Assembly (NCBI GenBank): GCA_003695505.1
Contig: RFIY01000298.1
Coordinates: forward strand, 1-13,498
Direction of reading: 5' to 3'
DNA length: 13,498 nt
Source: Candidatus Dadabacteria bacterium
Lineage (GTDB): Bacteria > J088
This document shows, in pieces, positions 6,243 through 13,486 of this stretch. The first letter of the stretch is position 1. The number at the start of each line of letters is the position of its first letter. Under the pieces are notes generated by a model that did not search any database, was not told where the DNA came from, and saw only the letters and a program-made list of their open reading frames with translations. Both the position numbers and the translations under genes were made by a program.

Positions 6243-6971
6243 ATGACCAGTGAGGCGAGGCCATTGCGGCGAGTGCTGATCAAGCTCAGCGGCGAAGTAT
6301 TCATGGGATCGGGAGAGTACGGGATCGATCCGGCCACCGCCGACCGGATTGCCCAGGAACTCGTCGATTCCCATCGTAACGGCACGCAGATCGCGGTCGT
6401 CATCGGCGGTGGCAACATCTTTCGGGGTGTGCAGGGCGCCAGCCGCGGCATGGATCGCTCCACCGCCGATTACATCGGGATGTTGGCGACGGTCATCAAC
6501 GCGCTGACGTTGCAGGCGGCCATCGAAAAACACAACGTCCAGAGCCGCGTCCAGAGTGCGATCCCGATACAGGCACTGTGCGAACCCTATATCCGCCGCC
6601 GAGCGGTACGTCACCTCGAAAAGGGACGCATCGTCATTTTTGCGGCGGGCACCGGTAACCCGTTTTTTACGACTGACACCGCTGCGGCGCTGCGTGCCAA
6701 TGAAGTCGGCGCGGATGCGATCCTCAAGGCCACCAAGGTGGACGGGGTCTATGACCGCGACCCCAAAGTTGATCCGGATGCCGAGCGATTCGAGTCGCTG
6801 ACGTTTCGCGAGGTGCTGAACCGTGATCTGCGCGTGATGGATGCGACGGCAATCAGCCTTTGTCGAGAAAACCGCATGCCCATTTTCGTCTTTGACATGA
6901 CCGTTCCGGGCAATATCGTTGCCGCGACGCGCGGAGATGCCCGTGGCACCTGGATCAAGGAGCAGGCCTGA
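6243..6971 (+). CDS. pyrH: UMP kinase
   Basis: A 242-residue bacterial UMP kinase of the amino-acid-kinase fold, which makes UDP from UMP with ATP and feeds UTP/CTP and UDP-sugar synthesis. Motifs seen: RVLIKLSGE (about 10-18, phosphate-binding lysine), [11 protein letters not shown] (about 53-63), [12 protein letters not shown] (about 77-88) and [19 protein letters not shown] near 137-155, followed by [13 protein letters not shown]. The frame is open from a TTG at 6192 and an ATG at 6225, but 6243 is preferred. It gives the family's normal length and a usual short lead into the KLSGE motif, whereas the ATG at 6225 has its purine-rich stretch directly against it. The stop overlaps the frr start by one base (TGATG). 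Regulation may lie in the structured upstream spacer. Confidence 0.96.
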   Translation: MTSEARPLRRVLIKLSGEVFMGSGEYGIDPATADRIAQELVDSHRNGTQIAVVIGGGNIFRGVQGASRGMDRSTADYIGMLATVINALTLQAAIEKHNVQSRVQSAIPIQALCEPYIRRRAVRHLEKGRIVIFAAGTGNPFFTTDTAAALRANEVGADAILKATKVDGVYDRDPKVDPDAERFESLTFREVLNRDLRVMDATAISLCRENRMPIFVFDMTVPGNIVAATRGDARGTWIKEQA

Positions 6972-7552
6972 TGGACAACGAAGAACTCGAACTTGCGCTG
7001 CTCGATGTCGAGGAGCGGATGGATCGTGCTGTCGAAGTGGCCGCGGAAAATCTCGCGCGGATTCGAACCGGACGCGCATCGGCCGACATGCTCGACCATT
7101 TGCGTGTCGAGTACTATGGCGCGCCGACGCCGCTGCGTCAGCTCGCGACCGTGACCGTGCCGGAACCACGCACTCTGATGATCACGCCGTTCGATGTCGA
7201 ATCGGCCGCAGCGATCGAAAAGGCGATCATGCAGAGCGACCTTGGGCTGACGCCCAATGTGTCCGGCGAAGGCAAGACGCGCATCATCCGCATCAATATT
7301 CCCGAGCTGAGCGAGGAGCGCCGCAAGGATCTGGTTCGTGTCGCACGCCATGAGGCCGAACAGGCACGCGTTGCCGTGCGTAATCTGCGGCGCGAAGCGA
7401 ACGACGCGATTCGCAAAGCCGAAAAAGAGGGCGTGCTTGGTGAAGACGACGCACGCCGCAAACTGGACGACGTGCAAAAGCAGACGGATGCGCACGTCGC
7501 GCGCATCGACAAGCTGCTCGAGCAGAAAGAGCAGGATCTGCTGACCGTATGA
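6971..7552 (+). CDS. frr: Ribosome recycling factor
   Basis: A 193-residue protein (the family has about 185) that splits post-termination ribosomes with EF-G. Family marks: ENLARIRTGRAS (about 25-36), YYGAPTPLRQLATVTVPEPRT (from about 45), and LTPNVSGEGKTRIIRINIPELSEERRKDL (about 93-121). These are followed by the long helical arm with VAVRNLRREANDAIRKAEKEG and a C-terminal coiled region ending LLEQKEQDLLTV. The ATG overlaps the pyrH stop by one base, and AAGGAG (6957-6962) sits 8 bases before it inside the end of pyrH, so pyrH and frr are translationally coupled. The N-terminus ([17 protein letters not shown]) is somewhat longer and more acidic than usual. Confidence 0.97.
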   Translation: MDNEELELALLDVEERMDRAVEVAAENLARIRTGRASADMLDHLRVEYYGAPTPLRQLATVTVPEPRTLMITPFDVESAAAIEKAIMQSDLGLTPNVSGEGKTRIIRINIPELSEERRKDLVRVARHEAEQARVAVRNLRREANDAIRKAEKEGVLGEDDARRKLDDVQKQTDAHVARIDKLLEQKEQDLLTV

Positions 7553-7577
7553 TCCTGCAGCCTGCAACAACCCGGCC

Positions 7578-8345
7578 ATGGTGGCCGGCGTGACAGAGAT
7601 CACGATTCGCCCCGATCTCGGCGGTGTCCCGGCCCCGCAGCATGTCGCGTTCATCATGGATGGCAACGGGCGCTGGGCGCGTGAGCGCGGCCTGGATCGG
7701 ACTGAGGGGCACCGGCGCGGTGTCGAAACGGTACGCACGATCCTCGAGTGTTGCCGCACCTGGGGGATCCGCTACAGCACGCTGTACGCATTCAGTACCG
7801 AAAACTGGAAGCGTCCCGAAAGCGAGATCGGCGTGCTGTTTGGCCTGATGGCCGATTACCTCGAGGCGAATCTTCCGAAGTTTTTGCGCGACGACATCCG
7901 GCTCCATCTGCTCGGCAATGACGAGGGCCTTCCGGAACCAGCACTGACCAACCTGCATCGCACACTGGAGCAGACCAGGCACTGTGATACCTGGCATGTA
8001 CTGCTCGCCGTCAACTACGGTGGGCGCGACGAAATCGTGCGCGCGGCGCGGCGGATGCTCGAAGACCCTGATCGACCCACGCCGAGTGAACTCGACGAGA
8101 CGCGGTTTTCGGCCTATCTCGACACGGCGGGAATTCCGGATCCCGATCTGATGATCCGAACCAGCGGCGAAATCCGGCTGTCCAACTTCATGCTCTGGCA
8201 ACTGGCGTACGCGGAGTTTGTGTTTGTGCCCGAATACTGGCCTGATTTCGATGAGGCGCGCTTTGCTCGCGCGCTCGAAGAATACGCACGGCGCGACCGG
8301 CGCTTCGGCATGACCGGCGAACAGGCGGCGGGGCAGGGCGCATGA
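7578..8345 (+). CDS. uppS: Isoprenyl transferase (undecaprenyl diphosphate synthase, cis-type)
   Basis: A 255-residue cis-prenyltransferase. It condenses isopentenyl diphosphate onto farnesyl diphosphate to give C55-PP, the lipid carrier for peptidoglycan and O-antigen. Motifs: HVAFIMDGNGRWA (about 22-34; D28 matches the catalytic Mg-binding Asp), GHRRGVETVR (about 44-53), YAFSTENWKRP (about 70-80) and RTSGEIRLSNFMLWQLAYAE (near 201-220; Arg and Ser for the second diphosphate). The ATG at 7578 has no clear ribosome site; a GTG at 7590 is an alternative giving a shorter N-terminus. It lies 25 bases after frr, and its stop overlaps the rseP start (ATGA). In most proteobacteria cdsA and/or dxr would come next; here they are absent. 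Confidence 0.96.
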   Translation: MVAGVTEITIRPDLGGVPAPQHVAFIMDGNGRWARERGLDRTEGHRRGVETVRTILECCRTWGIRYSTLYAFSTENWKRPESEIGVLFGLMADYLEANLPKFLRDDIRLHLLGNDEGLPEPALTNLHRTLEQTRHCDTWHVLLAVNYGGRDEIVRAARRMLEDPDRPTPSELDETRFSAYLDTAGIPDPDLMIRTSGEIRLSNFMLWQLAYAEFVFVPEYWPDFDEARFARALEEYARRDRRFGMTGEQAAGQGA

Positions 8346-9646
8346 CATTGATCGCGTTCATCGTCGTTCTCGGCGTTCTCGTGATCGTGCACGAGTGGGG
8401 GCACTTCCAGATGGCCCGCTGGTGCGGCGTCCGCGTCGAAACCTTCAGCATCGGCTTTGGGCCGCAGCTCTACGCGACTGAGCGCGGTGGCACCGTGTAC
8501 CGGGTCGCCGCAATTCCGCTTGGCGGCTACGTCAAGATGGCCGGCGACGAGCCCGATTCCGAGGAGCGCAATGCGCCGGATGCGTTCTATTCGCAGCCGT
8601 TGTACAAGCGGGCCGCCATCGTCCTTGCCGGCCCGGTCATGAATCTGATCCTTGCATTCGCCCTCGCGCCACTGATCTATCTGGTCGGCGTGCCGGAGCC
8701 CGTGTACCTTGACGAGCCGGCAACGATCGGCTGGGTGACGGAGGCTGCGCCAGCCACCGTGTTCGAGCCCGGAGACCGGATTCTGGCGATTGACGGTCGC
8801 CCAATCCAGACCTGGCGCGATCTTCAGGCCCAGCTTGCGCTTGCCAGCGGAGAGGCGCATGTACTGATTGATCGGGGCGGGGTCCAGGTCGAGCAGACGG
8901 TGACGATCGACAAGACGGGCGCAATGGCGGGATGGTTCCTGCCCCCGATGCCACCGGTCATCGAGCAGGTGATTGGCGGTTCTGCCGCAGAAGCGGCGGG
9001 ACTTCAGCCCGGAGACCTGCTCGTCTCGATCGGCGGCCAGTCGATCAGCCACTGGATGCAGATTTCGCAGTTGCTTGCCGAAATCGGGGAGCAACCGGTG
9101 CCGATTACCATCCAGCGGGATGGCCAGCAGATCGAGCTGACGATCACGCCCCGTAAGGGCGACGATGGTCGTGTACTCCTGGGTATCGCGCGTCGCGAAG
9201 AATCTCGCGTGCACCGCTATCCGGCGGCCGAGGCCGTTGGTCGTGGGTTCGGACGTGTTGCGGAGCTGACCGGTCTGACGTTTCAGGTACTGGAGCGGTT
9301 GTTTACGGGTCGCCTTGGCCTCGAGGCGCTTGGCGGCCCGCTGATGATCGCGCAAGGCGCGGGCGACGCGGCGCGCCAGGGGGCCGGGGCGCTGCTCACC
9401 TTCATGATCTTCATCTCGATCCAGCTCGGCATCCTGAACCTGCTGCCGATCCCGGTTCTCGATGGCGGCCATCTGTTATTGATGGCGATCGAGGCGGGCA
9501 TACGGCGGCCATTGCCGGAGAAACTCGTTGTTGCCGTGCAATACACCGGGTTCGCGTTCCTGCTTGGCCTGATTCTCTATGTGACTCGAAACGACATCAT
9601 GCGGATGTGGGGCGACAAGATCGGCAAACTGCTCGGCGGGAGCTGA
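8342..9646 (+). CDS. rseP: Site-2 zinc metalloprotease, RseP family
   Basis: A 434-residue inner-membrane protease with the full RseP plan. Helix 1 carries the zinc motif HEWGH (H17, E18, H21). Next come the GFGPQLY and PLGGYVKMAGDE motifs, a second helix near 95-120 and two periplasmic PDZ domains: about 125-185 (FEPGDRILAIDGRPI) and about 205-280 (LQPGDLLVSIGGQSI). A third helix carries NLLPIPVLDGGH (D374, third zinc ligand), and a last helix ends the protein. RseP cuts anti-sigma factors such as RseA inside the membrane and clears leftover signal peptides. No rseA or rpoE is in view, so the substrate here is unknown. The start overlaps uppS by 4 bases. bamA, which usually follows rseP, is replaced by tsaB. 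Confidence 0.96.
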   Translation: MTLIAFIVVLGVLVIVHEWGHFQMARWCGVRVETFSIGFGPQLYATERGGTVYRVAAIPLGGYVKMAGDEPDSEERNAPDAFYSQPLYKRAAIVLAGPVMNLILAFALAPLIYLVGVPEPVYLDEPATIGWVTEAAPATVFEPGDRILAIDGRPIQTWRDLQAQLALASGEAHVLIDRGGVQVEQTVTIDKTGAMAGWFLPPMPPVIEQVIGGSAAEAAGLQPGDLLVSIGGQSISHWMQISQLLAEIGEQPVPITIQRDGQQIELTITPRKGDDGRVLLGIARREESRVHRYPAAEAVGRGFGRVAELTGLTFQVLERLFTGRLGLEALGGPLMIAQGAGDAARQGAGALLTFMIFISIQLGILNLLPIPVLDGGHLLLMAIEAGIRRPLPEKLVVAVQYTGFAFLLGLILYVTRNDIMRMWGDKIGKLLGGS

Positions 9647-9649
9647 CCG

Positions 9650-10231
9650 TTGCGTGCCCTGGTCATTGACTTTGCCAGCGCCGTGCCGCGCTGTGGGCTG
9701 GTCAGCGCCGACGCCGTCCGCTGGATCGAGCTGGAACCCAATCCCGAAGATGCACGCGGGCGGCTGCTGTATCAGGCGCTCGAGCGCCTGGCGCCGGAGG
9801 AAGGCTGGCGGGCGCTTGATGCGTTGGCCTGCGTGACCGGACCAGGCCCAATGACCGGTGTGCGCGTCGGTATTGCGGCGACCATCGGCCTGGCGCGCGG
9901 CGCGCGCCTGCCCGTCGTGCCGCTGACGGCTTGGCATCTGCGCGTTGATCCGTCGATTCGGGACGAGCAGGAGGTGCAGTTTCCGATCGGTCGGGCCGGC
10001 TGGTCGTGGGCGCTGGTTGATACCGGCGCGCCGGGCTGGCCGATCCGCGCATCGCGCGTCGACCGCGCCGCCGATGAAGAAACCCCGCTGCGCGACGACG
10101 CGCTGATCGCAGCATTACAGACGGTTGCGCGGATTGACGCGGCCGACTTGCGGCCCGTCTACCTGCGACCGGCATCTGTCGACCCCCAATTCGACGTCTT
10201 CGGGCGGCCATTGGCCGGAGCGGCGACATGA
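9650..10231 (+). CDS. tsaB: TsaB-like protein, tRNA threonylcarbamoyladenosine (t6A) modification
   Basis: A 193-residue protein of the actin-like ASKHA fold. TsaB is the non-catalytic partner of TsaD in making t6A at position 37 of ANN-decoding tRNAs. Evidence: the N-terminus MRALVIDFASAVPRCGLV (family form LAIDTA followed by a short strand), and VTGPGPMTGVRVGIAATIGLARG (about 62-84), matching the family motif GPGSFTGLRIG with the following helix. At 193 residues it is shorter than E. coli TsaB (about 231), so the C-terminal half is reduced or diverged. The start is a TTG at 9650 with GGGAG (9638-9642) seven bases before it, 3 bases after the rseP stop. The stop overlaps kdsD by 4 bases. The family call is good from the motif but the rest is divergent. 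Confidence 0.82.
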   Translation: MRALVIDFASAVPRCGLVSADAVRWIELEPNPEDARGRLLYQALERLAPEEGWRALDALACVTGPGPMTGVRVGIAATIGLARGARLPVVPLTAWHLRVDPSIRDEQEVQFPIGRAGWSWALVDTGAPGWPIRASRVDRAADEETPLRDDALIAALQTVARIDAADLRPVYLRPASVDPQFDVFGRPLAGAAT

Positions 10232-11196
10232 ACACGGCCGAACTGCTGCAACGTGCTCGTGCGGTGATTGACGCCGAAATCGAAGGCCTCGCGGCGGTTC
10301 GCGATACACTTGGCGAGTCGTTTGCGAGGGCCGTACAGATTCTCGCGGATGCGCCCGGGAAGGTCGTCGTGATCGGTATCGGCAAGAGTGGCATTGCCGG
10401 ACGCAAGCTGGCCGCTACGCTGACATCGACGGGTACACCGGCGGTGTTTCTGCACGCCACCGAGGGAGGGCACGGGGATCTGGGTATCGTGCAACGCGGC
10501 GACGCCGCCCTGATGATCTCGTATTCAGGCGCCAACCGGGAGCTGCTCGACCTGGTGGAACCGGTGCAACGGCTTGGTGTGCCAATCATTGCGATGACCG
10601 GAAACCTGGACAGCGAACTGGCACGACTGTCCGATGTCTGCCTGTCGATCGCCGTACCCGCCGAAGCCTGTCCAATGGGTCTGGCGCCGACGACGAGCAC
10701 GACGGCAACCCTGGCACTCGGCGACGCGCTCGCGGTCGTGCTGCTCGAAGTCAATGGATTCGGCCCCGAAGATTTTGCGGCGCTGCATCCGGGTGGTGCG
10801 CTCGGGCGGCGGCTGCGGCGTATTCGTGACCGGATGCGTACCGGTGGCAGCGTCCCGCTTGTTGCGCCGGATACGCCCATGCAGCAGGTGCTGGTCGAAA
10901 TGAGCAGCAAGCGCCTCGGGGTGACCGGTGTAACAGAAAACGACAAGCTGGTCGGTGTGATTACCGATGGCGACCTGCGTCGCGCCCTGGAGCGAGAAGG
11001 TTCGCTGCTTGAACGGGTCGCAGCCGACGTGATGACGCGCGCACCGCGCACCATTTCCGGCGATGCGACGATCGCAGCAGCGCTGGATCAGATGGAGCAG
11101 CATAAGATCACCGTGTTGTTCGTTGTGGATTCGGACGGACGTCCCGAGGGCGCGATTCATCTGCACGACCTGATCGACCAGCGGAGCACATCGTGA
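10228..11196 (+). CDS. kdsD: D-arabinose 5-phosphate isomerase (KpsF/GutQ family)
   Basis: A 322-residue enzyme converting ribulose 5-phosphate to arabinose 5-phosphate, the first step of Kdo synthesis for lipopolysaccharide. An N-terminal SIS domain (about 35-195) shows GIGKSGIAGRKLA, HATEGGHGDLG, ISYSGANRE, ACPMGLAPTTSTTATLALGDAL and HPGGALGRR. Candidate active-site residues K53, H82, E105 and H187 are all shifted by six from K59, H88, E111 and H193 of E. coli KdsD, which supports function. Two CBS domains follow (about 200-255 and 265-320), as in KdsD and GutQ. GGAG lies 7 bases before the ATG, which overlaps the tsaB stop; the end overlaps kdsC. Adjacency to kdsC favours KdsD over GutQ or a capsule KpsF. 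Confidence 0.96.
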   Translation: MNTAELLQRARAVIDAEIEGLAAVRDTLGESFARAVQILADAPGKVVVIGIGKSGIAGRKLAATLTSTGTPAVFLHATEGGHGDLGIVQRGDAALMISYSGANRELLDLVEPVQRLGVPIIAMTGNLDSELARLSDVCLSIAVPAEACPMGLAPTTSTTATLALGDALAVVLLEVNGFGPEDFAALHPGGALGRRLRRIRDRMRTGGSVPLVAPDTPMQQVLVEMSSKRLGVTGVTENDKLVGVITDGDLRRALEREGSLLERVAADVMTRAPRTISGDATIAAALDQMEQHKITVLFVVDSDGRPEGAIHLHDLIDQRSTS

Positions 11197-11663
11197 TCAC
11201 GGGACCCATTGAGTGTGTGCTCTCCGACGTCGATGGCGTCTGGACCGACAACCGGCTCTGGTTCGGTGGAGATGCGCCGCTGAAAGTCTTCGATGTCCGC
11301 GACGGGCACGGTGCGGTGATGTTGCGCAAACGCGGCCTGCCGGTTGCGTTCGTCACCGGTCGCAACGACCTGGCCATGCGCCAGCGTGCCGAAGAGCTCG
11401 GCGTCGACTGGGAGTTTGCGAACCGTGAGCGGCCCAAGGGCGTGATCGTCCGCGAATTGCTGGCGCGCTATGGTGTCGATGCGGCAAGAACCGTGTTCGT
11501 TGGCGATGACCTGACCGACCTCGCGGCGTTTGCCGAAGTTGGCTGGCCGGTCGCGGTGGCCGATGCCGAAGTGGCCGTGCGCCGTGCGGCCCGGCGCGTG
11601 ACACGCGCGCGCGGTGGGCACGGTGCGTTCCGCGAAGTCGTGCGCTGGATCTTGCGCGACTGA
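11193..11663 (+). CDS. kdsC: 3-deoxy-D-manno-octulosonate 8-phosphate (Kdo-8-P) phosphatase
   Basis: A 156-residue HAD-superfamily phosphatase of the small cap-less class, slightly shorter than E. coli KdsC (188). Motif I is SDVDGVWTD (nucleophile D12, acid D14). Motif II is FVTGR (T55). The motif III lysine is K82 in RPKG, and motif IV is VGDDLTDL (D105, D106). The C-terminal RGGHGAFREVVRWIL matches the family's GG-GAVREV tail, which closes over the active site. It removes phosphate from Kdo-8-P, following the KdsD and KdsA steps. The start is a GTG at 11193 overlapping the kdsD stop (GTGA), with GGAG 6 bases before it. kdsA is not in the window. lptC, which often follows kdsC, is also not seen. 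Confidence 0.95.
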   Translation: MITGPIECVLSDVDGVWTDNRLWFGGDAPLKVFDVRDGHGAVMLRKRGLPVAFVTGRNDLAMRQRAEELGVDWEFANRERPKGVIVRELLARYGVDAARTVFVGDDLTDLAAFAEVGWPVAVADAEVAVRRAARRVTRARGGHGAFREVVRWILRD

Positions 11664-11670
11664 TTCGACA

Positions 11671-12555
11671 TTGGCCGGTCGGCTTCGCCAGCTCTACCGC
11701 AAAACGCTGCAGCGACCGCTGCGCACGGCGATCTATGGCGGGTTCGTCGCGATCCAGACCCTCCTGCGTGCCATCGGCTTTCGCGCCGCGCGGCGTCTCT
11801 CCCGTGGTATTGGCCACGTTGCAGCCACCGTTCTGCCGTACGAGCGCCGGGTCGCCGCACGCAACCTGCAACGCGCGTTTCCCGAGTGGAGCGAATCCGA
11901 ACGCCGCCGCGTTCGACGGCAGGCCTTCTCCCACCTTGCCGAATCGGCCGCCGAGCTGTTGTTCATCGAACGGCTCGCGGATCAGGTGAACCTGACGGGT
12001 GCCGAGGCCTTGCGTGATACCGCTGCCGAGCGCGGCGCACTGCTCGTCGGCGGTCACATCGGAAACTGGGAGCTGTTCGGTGTCGCGCTGGCGCGGGCCG
12101 GCGTGCCGCTCAGCGTAATCGCGCGGCGTGTCTTCGATCCGCGCTTCGATCGCTGGATGAGGGCGTATCGCGATTGTTTCGGCATCGAAACGATCGTGCG
12201 TGACGAGTCGGACGCGGCGCGGCGCATGCTAGGCGCGCTACGCTCCGGGCGCGTCCTCGTGATGCTGATCGACCAGAACACAGGCGTGCCGAGCATCGAC
12301 ATGCCCTTTTTCGGCCATCCCGCGCCGACGCCCTCCGGCGCGGCCCGCCTCGCCGCGCGCGGCACGCCGACCTGGTCGGGCTGGATCCGGCGCACCGCGC
12401 CCGGCAGGCACATCGCCGAAGTCCGCCCTGTTGCGCTCGACGATCCCGCGGATCAGGCGGCGACAACGGCACTGTTGAACCACGAAATCGAATCCGCGAT
12501 CCGCGCCGCGCCCGAACAATGGGTCTGGTTCCATCGTCGCTGGGCCGACAATTGA
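11671..12555 (+). CDS. Lipid A biosynthesis acyltransferase, LpxL/HtrB-like
   Basis: With the TTG at 11671 this is 294 residues (E. coli LpxL is about 306). An N-terminal amphipathic or membrane helix (IYGGFVAIQTLLRAIGF, from about 21) anchors it to the inner membrane. Next come the family's RRVAARNLQRAFPEWSESER, the catalytic HX4E motif GGHIGNWELFG (H129, E134), and VLVMLIDQNTG (about 195-205) near the acceptor site. It should transfer a fatty acyl chain from acyl-ACP to Kdo-lipid A, which fits its place 7 bases after kdsC. Family members also acylate other lipids. The start is uncertain: no good ribosome site, no ATG, and an in-frame GTG at 11614 would overlap kdsC. I prefer 11671 because the extra 19 codons look like out-of-frame kdsC. 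Confidence 0.88.
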   Translation: MAGRLRQLYRKTLQRPLRTAIYGGFVAIQTLLRAIGFRAARRLSRGIGHVAATVLPYERRVAARNLQRAFPEWSESERRRVRRQAFSHLAESAAELLFIERLADQVNLTGAEALRDTAAERGALLVGGHIGNWELFGVALARAGVPLSVIARRVFDPRFDRWMRAYRDCFGIETIVRDESDAARRMLGALRSGRVLVMLIDQNTGVPSIDMPFFGHPAPTPSGAARLAARGTPTWSGWIRRTAPGRHIAEVRPVALDDPADQAATTALLNHEIESAIRAAPEQWVWFHRRWADN

Positions 12556-12580
12556 CCGCTGCGCGAGCGTCGGCTATTCT
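12552..12580 (+). promoter_or_regulatory. Sigma-70 promoter for the cyclic-nucleotide-binding protein gene
   Basis: TTGACC (12552-12557) and TATTCT (12575-12580) with exactly 17 bases between them. The -35 overlaps the acyltransferase stop codon. Transcription would start near 12587, just before the ribosome site GGAGAG, giving a very short leader. It suggests the next gene is at least partly uncoupled from the operon. Confidence 0.65.
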
Positions 12581-12601
12581 GACCAGACCGGAGAGACAAC
12601 G

Positions 12602-13330
12602 ATGACCGAAACAGACCCGCAGGACCAGACGATCCTGGACCAGCCCGGTCCAGGCGAGACCGCCGAGGGCGGCAGCGGAGAACTCGCCCAGCTCAGCAAG
12701 TTCCTGCGTCGGTATGCGCGCGGCGAGCGCATCTTCGAGCAGGGCGACGAAGGTGACACGATGTACTTCATCCAGCAGGGCCGCGTCCAGATCACCAAGG
12801 TCACGCCCCGCCGCATCCAGCCGCTGGCGATCCTCGAGCCGGGCTCCTTTTTCGGCGAAATGGCGGTGATCTCCGGAGAACCGCGCAGCGCCCGCGCCGA
12901 AGCCCTCGACGAATGCATGCTGCTCGAAATCGACCGCGAGATCCTCGACGACTTCCTGCGCAGCCACCCCAATGTCGCGCAACGGATGATCCGTATCCTC
13001 GCCGAGCGGCTGCGCAAGACCGATGAGCTCGTCGAGCGCCTGCTCGAAGGCGATCCGATGATCCAGGTCGTCGATGCGATTCTCGACATGACGAAGGACA
13101 GCGCCGAAGTGCCGCCGTACGTCCGCGACGTACATCAGTTGATGGTCCAGAGCGCAACCGACACGCGCACGTTGCGCTGGGTGCTGACCCGCCTGCGCCG
13201 CGCCCGTTTCCTCGATGTCGATGACGAAGGCCTGCGCATCAGCCAGCGCGCGCGCCTCGAACAGTACCTGAACTTCCTGCAAATGCAGCAGGACCTGCTC
13301 GCCGGAGGCGACGGCCGCCCGAAGGGCTGA
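12602..13330 (+). CDS. Cyclic-nucleotide-binding (CRP-like) protein
   Basis: A 242-residue soluble protein. After a 30-residue acidic, low-complexity start comes a cNMP-binding beta-roll (about 31-120). It has FEQGDEGDTMYFIQQGRVQI, then PGSFFGEMAVISGEPRSARAEA, which keeps the GE (E86) and PRSA (R95) residues that hold the ribose and phosphate in cAMP-type pockets. A long helix follows (about 122-150), as in the CRP dimer helix. The C-terminal part (about 150-225, VHQLMVQSATDTRTLRWVLTRLRRARFLDVD) has the outline of a winged helix with conserved-looking L-R-L-R spacing, but I cannot confirm a DNA-recognition helix. It may be a regulator or a signalling protein without DNA binding. It has its own promoter. 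Ligand unknown. Confidence 0.85.
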   Translation: MTETDPQDQTILDQPGPGETAEGGSGELAQLSKFLRRYARGERIFEQGDEGDTMYFIQQGRVQITKVTPRRIQPLAILEPGSFFGEMAVISGEPRSARAEALDECMLLEIDREILDDFLRSHPNVAQRMIRILAERLRKTDELVERLLEGDPMIQVVDAILDMTKDSAEVPPYVRDVHQLMVQSATDTRTLRWVLTRLRRARFLDVDDEGLRISQRARLEQYLNFLQMQQDLLAGGDGRPKG

Positions 13331-13374
13331 AGCTTGCGGTAACGGCTGCGGTGCTGCCAAAACCGGCGCCCTGC

Positions 13375-13394
13375 GGGGTCAGCCTTGTATAATG
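13375..13394 (+). repeat. Left terminal inverted repeat of the MITE-like element
   Basis: Twenty bases matching 13467-13486 exactly in inverted orientation. It contains TATAAT (13388-13393) pointing inward, but no -35 stands 17 bases upstream. Confidence 0.85.
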
Positions 13395-13466
13395 TTTTAC
13401 TGCTTACTCCAGTGCGCTGTGCTCCCCCGTTGGAGCCAACGAAGTCGTGCCGGCGGCACGGAAATT

Positions 13467-13486
13467 CATTATACAAGGCTGACCCC
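13467..13486 (-). repeat. Right terminal inverted repeat of the MITE-like element
   Basis: Exact reverse complement of 13375-13394. The flanking bases do not extend the pairing, so the repeat boundary is sharp at 20 bases on both sides. Confidence 0.85.

Larger units (their letters stand above)
13375..13486. mobile_element. 112-bp MITE-like element with perfect 20-bp terminal inverted repeats
   Basis: The ends are exact inverted repeats of 20 bases: 13375-13394 (beginning GGGGTCAGCC and ending TATAATG) and 13467-13486 (its reverse complement, ending GGCTGACCCC). CTGC lies directly outside both ends (13371-13374 and 13487-13490), a possible 4-base target duplication. The 72 internal bases encode no protein but contain two small hairpins: CGTTG/CAACG (13428-13432, 13437-13441) and CGTGCC/GGCACG (13446-13451, 13455-13460). 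Size, ends and lack of coding fit a non-autonomous element moved by a transposase elsewhere, or a REP/RAYT-type palindromic unit. Confidence 0.7.

Noticed and set aside
8114-9472. A 452-codon minus-strand frame opposite uppS and rseP
   Set aside because: Antisense to well-supported genes, with no ribosome site or family motif.
9702-11054. A 450-codon minus-strand frame opposite tsaB and kdsD
   Set aside because: Arg/Ser/Pro-rich composition typical of a shadow frame; the plus-strand genes have clear motifs and coupled starts.
13388-13393. TATAAT in the left terminal repeat as a promoter
   Set aside because: No -35 at the correct spacing and no gene within the element; the motif is explained by the repeat itself, present in both ends.
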